From the NCBI GenBank assembly GCA_002238965.1, contig MPNJ01000009.1:62001-126000 (forward strand): DNA of 64,000 nt, written 5' to 3'. Made by a program: the position numbers and the translations under genes. Under the pieces are notes generated by a model. The model searched no databases. It was not told where the DNA came from and saw nothing but the letters and a program-made list of their open reading frames with translations. This stretch comes from Nitrospinae bacterium bin107. Lineage in GTDB: Bacteria; UBA8248. Shown piece by piece: positions 53,196 to 60,557 of the stretch (position 1 is its first letter; the number at the start of each line of letters is the position of its first letter).

Positions 53196-56005
53196 CTCTT
53201 TTCTCTCCCCGTGTCATTCGCTCCGGCGATGGAAGCATTGCGCGCGACGTTCGATTTCGCCGCCGCGGCGTGGGCGCCGCTTCTCTCATTTCCGCTATTG
53301 TTCCCGCCTTGGGCCGCTTCGCCTTCCGATTTTTCCGATTTGGCTGCGTCGTCCTTCTCTTTCTTGCCGTTTTTCTCTATATGGGCGGCGGTATTCCCAT
53401 CCCCTGCATTCTTCCCTGCATGAGCGGCGCCGCCCGCTGATTTCGCCGATTCGCCGTGGCCGCCGCCGGTTTGCTTCTCGCCGCTTCCACCACCGTGGCC
53501 CGCGCCGCCTTTGGATTTTTCCGATTCGCCGCCGCTCTTGCCGTCCCCGCCGTCTTTCGCGCCATGGCCCTTATCTTCGCCGGGGCCGTTCCTCCCGCGC
53601 GCGGTCTCGTGGGTTCCATGCCTCGTCCCCAACGACTTCCTCTTCCAAAGCGCGACCTTGGCCAGACTGCCCTTTTCGGGAACGATGATCTTGGAGTTAT
53701 GCGAGAGCGCGATTTCGAGTTTCTCGCGCCACAGCATGTTCCGGAGGACCTCCGGAGCGCTTTGCACGGCCTTGGCCACCCGCCGGAGGGCATCGGCCTC
53801 CGCCCCGGCGCCCTTCACCCTCCGGTACGCCTCGCCGTCGGCCTGCTTCACTTCGTAATCGGCGTTGCCGTGCGCCTGGGGAGTGAGCGACACCAGGAGC
53901 CGCTGCGCGTTGACGATGATGCGCTCCTTGTCCTCCTGAGCGCTCGATACCTCCCGGAACGCGCTTATCGTCTCTTTCACGGGGCGGATGGACGCCAGGT
54001 TCACCTTGACCAGTTCAACGCTCCCGAACGCCGAGGCTCCCACGTCCGGATGCCCCGATTCCGCCCTGGTGGACAAATGCGCGAACAAATGGGTGACCTG
54101 CTTCTCCAGGGATTCGCGGTGAACATTGAGCAACTGCTCCAGACCCCGGGCGGATACGAAAGAGCGCAGGTGATCCCTGACGCCGTCCTCGATGATCTTC
54201 GGCGCGTTCAGGACCCGATAATGGTAGGTGAAGGGGTCTTTCACCCGGTACTGCACGTTAACGGTGAGGGAAACCAGATTCAGATCACCGGACACGTATT
54301 CGTGGACGTCGCCGGACATGATGGACTTCACTTCCCGAACCGGCCATTTATCCACTTCCACGAAGGGCCAGGGAGCGAGATAGTGCAACCCCGGCCCCAG
54401 ACCCTTCCAATAAACCTTGCCGAACAATCGGCCGTAGCCGACTGTACCGGGAGGCACGGTCGTGAAGCCGGTGCCGAGGAAGATGAGAAGAATCAGGCCC
54501 GAGAGCATGAGGCCCATCGGCGTTTTCAGGGAGAAGGCGCCTCGTATGGGCCGGCCCCGGGTGAGGCGCTCCCATAGGCGTTTGCAGGGCTCGGACATGG
54601 AGCGGATGTTCTGCATCAGATCCTCGTATCCCGTCCGGAAGGCGCCGGCGCGGAAACGCCATATGATGAGGGCTAAAAAGGCCAGTGCGCTGCCGTATTG
54701 CAGGAACAGGATGGCGGGGGAGTCCGAGGCGTCGAGATTCACAGGGAGCGCGAAGCCGGTGGCGAAGAAAAAGGAGTCGATCAAAACGGCGAAGATGACG
54801 GTTACGACGATGACGACGCCGACGTAGATGGACGCGAAGCGCGTGCCGAACTGGTTCATGATGACCGCGATGGTGCCCGTGTTGGTCGCCGGGCCCGTCA
54901 TGAGAAAAATCAGCGCAGCACCGGGGCTGAAGCCCTTGGCGACGAGCGCTGCGGCGATGGGCGTGCTCGCGGATGCGCATATGTAGAGGGGAATCCCGAT
55001 GATGACCATGATCGGGTAGGACGCCCAGCGGGCGTACTCGTTCTGCATCAGGTCGCTTGGGATCACCAGAAAGAGCAATCCGCCCACGAAGACGCCGAAG
55101 AGCAGCGAGAAGAGGATGTCGTCCGCGATTTCGATGAAGCCGTAGCTGAATATGTGCCTGACGATCGTCCTGAAGCCCGGCAGCTGATCCTCCTCGGGCG
55201 CAGGGGCGAGGGCGGCCTCGGCCGATTCCTCATCGACGAGCAATTCCTCCTGATAGAAGTCCGGCTTCACCCAGGAGGCGGCACGCCAGTTTCGCACCGA
55301 TACGGCGACGCCTCCCAGCCAGCGGCGCATAGCGTATTTCAGTTGTGTGGGGCTGATATAGCAGTCCTCCGAGCCCGGCATGAGCGGCTCGTGCACGCCG
55401 TGGTCGTGGCCGTGATCATGGCCGTGGCCATGATCATGCCCGTGATCATGCCCGTGGTCATGGTCGTGATCGTGATCGCCTTCCTTCGCTTCGCCCTGGT
55501 CGCTTCTGATGAGGCCGATGCAGAAAATGCCCGCGACGACCGCGGTGACGAAGCTGATGAGGGGCCGCACTATCGCCGCTATCCATCCGAAGAAGGCGTT
55601 CGTCACGAGGATCGAATCGGCGCCCGTTTCGGGAGCCGTTATCAGGAAGGACATGCACGAGGAGCGGGACGCCCCTTTCCTTCTCATCTCGGCCACCACG
55701 GGCACGACCGAACAACTGCACAGCGGCACCGGCACGCCGACGGCGGAACTGACGCTTACCGATTTCAGGCTGTCGTCGCGAAGCCACCGCAAAATGGCCT
55801 GGCGGGAGATGAATACGTGGATGAGGCCGGAGAGGAACAGCCCGAGCAGCAGCATGGGCGAGAGCAGAAGGAACGACATCCACAGAAAGTAGAAAAAATC
55901 AGCGAATCTGCTCGCCAACTCGGCAGTCAAAGGATCATCCCCCAATGAAGGGGTTCCACAAAAAAAACTTTCGTGGAGCGCCTCGTGTAACACCCCAACC
56001 AACAT
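53192..56005 (-). CDS. Fusion of a DUF318/SO_0444-type metal permease with an HflK-like SPFH domain
   Basis: 937 aa. Residues 1-165: permease half 1 with PVPLCSCSVVPVVAEMRRKG (CSC at 96-98) and FLITAPETGADSILV. Residues 177-205: loop of alternating His with Asp/Gly. Residues 285-450: permease half 2 with CASASTPIAAALVAKG and MTGPATNTGTIAVI. Residues 497-515: another TM, then SPFH (520-780) with FGKVYWKGLGPGLHYLAPWP, SGDLNLVSLTVNVQYRVKDP and IRPVKETISAFREVSSAQED. Residues about 790-937: low-complexity G/K/E/A/H tail. The permease half belongs to a Cu/Zn efflux-type family, the SPFH half to FtsH-associated scaffolds. One uninterrupted frame and compatible topology argue against a sequencing artefact. 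Confidence 0.88.
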   Translation of the reverse strand: MLVGVLHEALHESFFCGTPSLGDDPLTAELASRFADFFYFLWMSFLLLSPMLLLGLFLSGLIHVFISRQAILRWLRDDSLKSVSVSSAVGVPVPLCSCSVVPVVAEMRRKGASRSSCMSFLITAPETGADSILVTNAFFGWIAAIVRPLISFVTAVVAGIFCIGLIRSDQGEAKEGDHDHDHDHGHDHGHDHGHGHDHGHDHGVHEPLMPGSEDCYISPTQLKYAMRRWLGGVAVSVRNWRAASWVKPDFYQEELLVDEESAEAALAPAPEEDQLPGFRTIVRHIFSYGFIEIADDILFSLLFGVFVGGLLFLVIPSDLMQNEYARWASYPIMVIIGIPLYICASASTPIAAALVAKGFSPGAALIFLMTGPATNTGTIAVIMNQFGTRFASIYVGVVIVVTVIFAVLIDSFFFATGFALPVNLDASDSPAILFLQYGSALAFLALIIWRFRAGAFRTGYEDLMQNIRSMSEPCKRLWERLTRGRPIRGAFSLKTPMGLMLSGLILLIFLGTGFTTVPPGTVGYGRLFGKVYWKGLGPGLHYLAPWPFVEVDKWPVREVKSIMSGDVHEYVSGDLNLVSLTVNVQYRVKDPFTYHYRVLNAPKIIEDGVRDHLRSFVSARGLEQLLNVHRESLEKQVTHLFAHLSTRAESGHPDVGASAFGSVELVKVNLASIRPVKETISAFREVSSAQEDKERIIVNAQRLLVSLTPQAHGNADYEVKQADGEAYRRVKGAGAEADALRRVAKAVQSAPEVLRNMLWREKLEIALSHNSKIIVPEKGSLAKVALWKRKSLGTRHGTHETARGRNGPGEDKGHGAKDGGDGKSGGESEKSKGGAGHGGGSGEKQTGGGHGESAKSAGGAAHAGKNAGDGNTAAHIEKNGKKEKDDAAKSEKSEGEAAQGGNNSGNERSGAHAAAAKSNVARNASIAGANDTGREKR

Positions 56006-56077
56006 AGTGGTAATTCGTCAAGTTACAAGGCGAAAGGGGGTATGTCAACGAATTTCTTCAGGCGCACTTATATAGTT

Positions 56078-56122
56078 TTCGCAGAAAGGTGTTCTGCGAA
56101 GAGGGGGCGGGAAAATTTCCCG
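56078..56122. promoter_or_regulatory. Hairpin and palindrome upstream of the permease-SPFH gene
   Basis: TTCGCAGAA (56078-56086), loop AGGTG, TTCTGCGAA (56092-56100), then the palindrome CGGGAAAATTTCCCG (56108-56122). Both lie in the 242-bp gap between the znuA stop and the fusion gene. No T run follows on either strand, so an operator or RNA-level element is more likely than a terminator. Confidence 0.45.
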
Positions 56123-56247
56123 TCAAAACCATCTGCCGCGGCATCCGACCAGTGAACGCCGCTACTACGAAAATTCAGGCGCAGGCTACCGGGTATACGC
56201 GGGGAGCCGGGCAGGCTCGTTCATATCCCCGGGAAACGCCGCCCAAA

Positions 56248-57390
56248 TTATTTCCCCGATAGGCACGTCCCGAGCGATTTCGCCATGTTGCGCATGAGGG
56301 TGAAATACGCGTCCTCCCCGGCGGGGATTCCCGTGCCCAGCGGGTCGAGCACGCCGGTTCCGGCCCCCGTGCCCTCCATGATGACCTTCACGAGCCTGGG
56401 CTGGAACTGCGGTTCGGTGAACACGCAGATCGACTTCGTGTCCCTGATCTTCTTGCGTATCGCCACCAGGCGCGCCGAGCCCGGCTTCTTCTCGGGCGAG
56501 AGGGTCACCGAACCGATGGGGGTCAGTCCGTAGCGTTTCTCCATGTATTGATACGCATCGTGAAAGACGATGTAGGGCGCGCCTTTCACGGGGGCCAGCG
56601 CCTGCGCGAGTTCCTTGTGCAAGGCGTCGATGCGGGCCTTGAGATTTTGCGCGTTCGACTCGTATTTTTTCTTGTTCGCAGGATCCACCTCTTCGAGCTC
56701 ATGGGCGATTGATTCCACCCACCTACGGGCGTTCATGGGGTCGAGCCAGATGTGCGCGTCGAAGCCTCCGTGATCCTCCTCATCTCCATGATCACCCTTG
56801 GCCTCGGCCTTCTCGTGATGATCGTCGTCTTTCGCCTTGGCTTCCATTTTCTCGTGGTCGTCATCCTTCGCCCCGGTTTTTTCCTTCTCGTCATGATGAT
56901 CATCTTCAGCTTTCCCGCGTTTCTCCTTGTCGTGATCATCGTCCCCGTCTTTCGCCTCTTTGCCCTCATCATGATGATCGCCTTCGGCCTTTTTCTCTCC
57001 GCCGTGATCATCGTCGTGCCCTTCCCACAAACCGCCTTCCCTGAGCTTCAACAACTCCAGTCCTTTCAATTCTCCCAGGGCGACGACGTTCGCCCTTTTC
57101 GGCAGAATTTCGAGAGGCCGCTCGAGGCCCGGGGCGAGCACATCGCCCACCCAGAAAATCACGCGCGCTCTTTCGAGCTCTCTGGCGTCGGAGGGTTTGA
57201 GGGAAAACGTATGGGGCGAGGCAACGCCCTTTATCAGAAGATAGGGTTCGCCGATCCCTTTCATGACTCCCGAAACCAGCGAATGAAGCGGTTTGATAGA
57301 AGTCACCACCCTTGGGGCGGCCGATGCGGGAGCGGCATGGTGAGCTGTCAAGACTATTGCCAGAAACCCGACGGTCAATAAATTTTTCAT
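56248..57390 (-). CDS. znuA: Zinc ABC transporter periplasmic binding protein ZnuA with very long His/Asp-rich loop
   Basis: 380 aa. Signal peptide MKNLLTVGFLAIVLTAHHAA to about 24. Zinc ligands expected at H60 (VASPHTFSLKPSDA) and H213 (FDAHIWLDPMNAR), plus the His in YIVFHDAYQYMEKRYG. Between 124 and 208 lies an 85-residue D/H/K/E linker with over 15 His, far longer than in most ZnuA; it probably collects or buffers Zn2+. The ATG at 57390 has AAGGGA 8 nt upstream. Divergent from zur-znuCB with a shared 92-bp control region. Confidence 0.94.
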   Translation of the reverse strand: MKNLLTVGFLAIVLTAHHAAPASAAPRVVTSIKPLHSLVSGVMKGIGEPYLLIKGVASPHTFSLKPSDARELERARVIFWVGDVLAPGLERPLEILPKRANVVALGELKGLELLKLREGGLWEGHDDDHGGEKKAEGDHHDEGKEAKDGDDDHDKEKRGKAEDDHHDEKEKTGAKDDDHEKMEAKAKDDDHHEKAEAKGDHGDEEDHGGFDAHIWLDPMNARRWVESIAHELEEVDPANKKKYESNAQNLKARIDALHKELAQALAPVKGAPYIVFHDAYQYMEKRYGLTPIGSVTLSPEKKPGSARLVAIRKKIRDTKSICVFTEPQFQPRLVKVIMEGTGAGTGVLDPLGTGIPAGEDAYFTLMRNMAKSLGTCLSGK

Positions 57391-57444
57391 GAATAATATC
57401 CCTTTTGGCCTGGAATGTGATTGAAGACAATGCAATAATGGTAT

Positions 57445-57457
57445 GGTATAATATATC
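57445..57457. promoter_or_regulatory. Candidate Zur operator
   Basis: GGTATAATATATC is an imperfect palindrome (G-n-TATA-n-TATA-n-C) centred between the divergent znuA and zur starts. AT-rich palindromes of this shape in such a position are typical Zur boxes and would control both directions. It also resembles a -10 element on the + strand. Confidence 0.5.
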
Positions 57458-57482
57458 TATTTTCTGATCAAGGAATAATTAA

Positions 57483-57971
57483 ATGCCATCAAGCAACAAT
57501 AATTTTCCCAACAGACATCACGACCATGCGGTCTGTATCGAGAGCGCGCTGGTACAAGCCGAATTGCTTTGCAGGGAACGCGGAGTAAGGCTCACGCCGC
57601 TCAGGAGGCGCGTTCTAGAAATCGTGTGGGAGAGCCACGCGCCGCTTGGCGCCTACGACGCGCTCCAGCGCATGAACGCAGGCGGGGAGCGAAACGCTCC
57701 ACCCACCGTCTACCGGGCGCTGGATTTTCTCCTGAAGCACGGCCTCATTCACCGCATCGAGAGCATGAACGCGTTCGTGGGATGTGCCACACCGGAGTAT
57801 ACTCACAAAGGCCAGTTCTTCATCTGCCGAGATTGTGGAAACGTGGCCGAGGCGCACAGCAAGGAAATCAGCGAGGCCATCGAGGCAAGCGCCACCCGAA
57901 CCGGTTTTCTGGTGGAAACGCCAGTCGTGGAAATCAGCGGTCAGTGCCTGGAGTGTCATGACAATGAATGA
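57483..57971 (+). CDS. zur: Zinc uptake regulator, Fur family (Zur)
   Basis: 162 aa. The winged helix (about 25-95) carries GVRLTPLRRRVLEIVWESHA and PPTVYRALDFLLKHGLIHRI. The dimerisation domain has structural-zinc Cys pairs CRDC and CLEC, which in Fur proteins favour Zur. The His-containing N-terminus HHDH is unusual. It represses zinc uptake genes when Zn2+ is sufficient. Overlaps znuC by 8 nt. Confidence 0.92.
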   Translation: MPSSNNNFPNRHHDHAVCIESALVQAELLCRERGVRLTPLRRRVLEIVWESHAPLGAYDALQRMNAGGERNAPPTVYRALDFLLKHGLIHRIESMNAFVGCATPEYTHKGQFFICRDCGNVAEAHSKEISEAIEASATRTGFLVETPVVEISGQCLECHDNE

Positions 57972-58749
57972 ATCGCGACCTCCCCTCATTTCCGTTGCGA
58001 ACCTCAACTTCGGCATCGGGGAGACGACGATTCTCCAAAACATCAACCTCGAAATATCGGCGGGCGAAATCCTCACTCTTGTCGGCCCTAACGGCGCGGG
58101 CAAAACCACCTTGGTCCGCGTGCTGCTCGGACTGCTCAAGCCCGACTCGGGCGAGATCCGCCGAAAGGAGGGCATTTCGGTCGGCTACCTTCCCCAGGCT
58201 TTCGAGGTGGATCCCTCGCTTCCGCTCACAGTGCGCAGGTTGTTAAGCCTCACGCAAAAGCCGTCGCTCAAGCAGATGGAGGCGCATCTCGAAGAGGTGG
58301 GCGCGAGAAACCTGCTGGATCATCCCGTCCAGAGCCTCTCGGGTGGAGAGCGCCAGCGCGTGCTTCTCGCCCGCGCCTTGCTGCGCAATCCCGAACTTCT
58401 CGTTCTCGACGAACCCATCCAGAACGTGGACATCAACGGACAGACCGAACTCTACCGACTCATCATGAAGATCAGAGACAACAGGGGCTGCGGTGTTCTC
58501 ATGATCTCGCACGACCTCCACCTCGTTATGGCGTTCACCGACCTCGTGGTGTGCCTCAACAAGCACATCTGCTGCTCTGGACATCCCGAAGCCGTGAGCA
58601 AGCACCCCGAATACCTCGCCCTGTTTGGAAAGCAGGCGGCTGAGAGCCTGGCGGTCTACACACACAGGCACGACCACGTTCACGGACCAGAAGGGGAGAT
58701 ACTCCCCATCGAGCCCGAAGAAATCCATCACCATCATGGAGACACCTGA
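57964..58749 (+). CDS. znuC: Zinc ABC transporter ATP-binding protein ZnuC
   Basis: 261 aa. Walker A VGPNGAGKTTLVRVLLGLL, signature LSGGERQRVLLARALLR, Walker B LLVLDEPIQNVD, H-loop MISHDLHLVM. The C-terminus is His-rich (HRHDHVHG and HHHHGDT), as in several ZnuC. Two near starts exist (ATG 57958 and 57964); GGAG at 57950 is 4 or 10 nt away. It overlaps zur upstream and znuB by one base (TGATG). Confidence 0.94.
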   Translation: MNESRPPLISVANLNFGIGETTILQNINLEISAGEILTLVGPNGAGKTTLVRVLLGLLKPDSGEIRRKEGISVGYLPQAFEVDPSLPLTVRRLLSLTQKPSLKQMEAHLEEVGARNLLDHPVQSLSGGERQRVLLARALLRNPELLVLDEPIQNVDINGQTELYRLIMKIRDNRGCGVLMISHDLHLVMAFTDLVVCLNKHICCSGHPEAVSKHPEYLALFGKQAAESLAVYTHRHDHVHGPEGEILPIEPEEIHHHHGDT

Positions 58750-59540
58750 TGGAGGATTTCATGCTCAGAGGTCTCATGGGCGGGGTGGGCGTCGCCCTGG
58801 TCACGGGCCCCGTGGGCTGTTTCATCGTCTGGCGCAAGATGGCCTATTTCGGGAATTCCATGTCCCACACGGCTCTCCTCGGCGTGGCGATAGGGTTCGC
58901 CTTCGGGGTGGATCTCAGGCTCGGCATCCTCATCTCCTGCATCGGCCTCGCGCTCATCCTCCTGATGCTGCAAAGCCGGAAAACACTCTCCACCGATACG
59001 CTGCTGGGCATCCTGGCGCACACGGCGCTTTCGGTGGGCATCATCGCCGTCAGCGTGCTGGAGACGCTCCGGGTCGATTTGATGGGCTATCTCTTCGGCG
59101 ACATCCTCGCGGTCGGCCCGCTGGATTTGTGGTGGATCTACCTCGGCGGGGCGGCGGCGCTGGGTACGCTCGCGTGGCTGTGGCGAGGCCTTCTCGCCGT
59201 CACGGTGAACGAAGAACTCGCGAGCGCCGAGGGGATACCGACATTCGCCGTGAAACTCGTCTTCATGCTCCTGATCGCCTTCATCATCTCCATCGCCATG
59301 AAGTTGATAGGAATACTGCTCATCACCTCGATGCTCATCATACCGGCGGCGGCGGCGCGGCGATTCTCCAAAACACCCGAGCAGATGGCGGCGCTCGCCG
59401 CCCTGGCGGGGACCGTATCAGTAGTGGCGGGTCTGTGGGTGTCGGTCGCATGGAACGCGCCCGCAGGGCCGTGCATCGTTGTGGTGGCGGCGGCGCTGTT
59501 CCTTTTCAGCCATACTTGGGAGATGCTGACCGGTAGGTGA
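58749..59540 (+). CDS. znuB: Zinc ABC transporter permease ZnuB
   Basis: 263 aa ABC-3 family membrane protein with about eight helices. ALVTGPVGCFIVWRKMAYFG and MSHTALLGVAIGFAFG are the family start, and EELASAEGIPTFAVKLVFML the cytoplasmic coupling region. LLITSMLIIPAAAARRFSKT is typical of ZnuB/MntB. Last gene of zur-znuC-znuB. Confidence 0.94.
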   Translation: MEDFMLRGLMGGVGVALVTGPVGCFIVWRKMAYFGNSMSHTALLGVAIGFAFGVDLRLGILISCIGLALILLMLQSRKTLSTDTLLGILAHTALSVGIIAVSVLETLRVDLMGYLFGDILAVGPLDLWWIYLGGAAALGTLAWLWRGLLAVTVNEELASAEGIPTFAVKLVFMLLIAFIISIAMKLIGILLITSMLIIPAAAARRFSKTPEQMAALAALAGTVSVVAGLWVSVAWNAPAGPCIVVVAAALFLFSHTWEMLTGR

Positions 59541-60557
59541 TGAACGGCGCGGCGTTCTTGTGTGAGTTCCTTGAGACCGTATGGCTTTGATGATTACTCA
59601 TGAATGCACTTACTGGTGCCAAGCATTTCCGGAACCGAACAGATACAAGCCAGACTACATGGCTGGGTTTCGAAATTCTTCGACTGGCGACAGAGTAATC
59701 GTTCTGTGGAGGGGTGATGTCGTAGCCGGCGCTAGAGACTGTTGTTGGTACTATGCAGCATGGTTGGTTTGAACCCGCGCTATATTGACCCTTATCACTC
59801 TACTACTGAACTATTTGTATTCGATGGGATGGACGCACCCTCCCGGCAACTTCACACTACGGGCAGGTGATATGGCTTACCGCCCTGCAGGAGGGTTGCC
59901 CATAGAACAGGTTCACATCATTGGTATCGATCTGGCGAAACATGGTTTTCAACTCCACGGCGCGCCCCCGGTCGGGTAGGTCGCGTTCCGCAAGAAGCTA
60001 ACTCGAGGGATGGAATTAGGCTTTCTGGCATTGCAGCCGCGGTGCCAGGTTGCGATGGAGGTATGTGGAAGCGCGAGATTAGCGAATTCGGCCATGAGGT
60101 GAAGATCATACCACCGCTTTATGTGAAAGTGTACGTGAAGCGTCAGTCATACCAAGTCACTCATCTAGGTTATTGAAAACAAAAGGTTTTCTGTTCACCA
60201 TCCGATGCTGGCGAGTATGCTCCCTTTTTCAGCGCCAGGGCAACTTCCGGCAGTTCGAGCGCATCTGCGGTCTACGCCCTTGAACGGTACTGCCAACCGA
60301 AGAAAGGGAAGAGAACCATTCCCCCTTTGAAGGTCATTTCCGATTGAGGAAGGAGGGGCTACTCGTATTAAAAAAGGCGCAATCGCTCCTCCATCAGTCG
60401 CGATTGACTCCTCACCGACGAGAAAAAAACTTGCGCGGTCGGCGCGAGTCGCGGTAGATTGCCCGCAAAATTGAGCAAACCTAGGTTGACACCGGTGGTG
60501 TAGTTCATTCGATTTCAACGGGCGGGCGCCGTTCCGCCTTCGACTGCGGAATTCGAC
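59541..60557. other. 1-kb intergenic region with an IS110 remnant
   Basis: Apart from the transposase fragment at 59911-60147, no gene is supported. A 63-codon open stretch at 59581-59772 has no recognisable motif. The last 100 bp must hold the antiporter promoter; TTGACACCGG (60484) is a possible -35. Confidence 0.55.
59911..60147 (+). pseudogene. IS110-family transposase, N-terminal remnant
   Basis: Successive pieces match the IS110 DEDD domain: IIGIDLAKHGFQLHGAPPVG, then a TAG stop, VAFRKKLTRG, FLALQPRCQVAMEVCGSARL, then a frameshift to GHEVKIIPPLYVKVYVKRQ. One stop, at least one frameshift, an internal deletion and no C-terminal domain: an old, inactive fragment. Confidence 0.8.

Noticed and set aside
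55378-55480. Short tandem DNA repeats that could suggest a CRISPR or satellite
   Set aside because: They encode the alternating His/Asp/Gly loop of the permease; period 6-12 bp in frame, with no spacers.
49794-55948. Very long open frames on the + strand (for example 50524-52395, 623 codons; 54698-55948, 416 codons)
   Set aside because: They lie antisense to clear SPFH, binding-protein and permease genes. The encoded sequences are low-complexity R/D/E/V-rich without motifs, an effect of GC-rich codon use on the real strand.
53192-56005. Possibility that the permease-SPFH fusion is an artefact of a missed stop
   Set aside because: The frame is continuous, with a plausible TM segment (497-515) joining the halves. 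No ribosome site or start codon with family-like context was seen at the junction; raw reads would still be worth checking.
56770-57020. Second tandem-repeat-like stretch
   Set aside because: It is the Asp/His/Lys-rich linker of ZnuA in frame, not a non-coding repeat.
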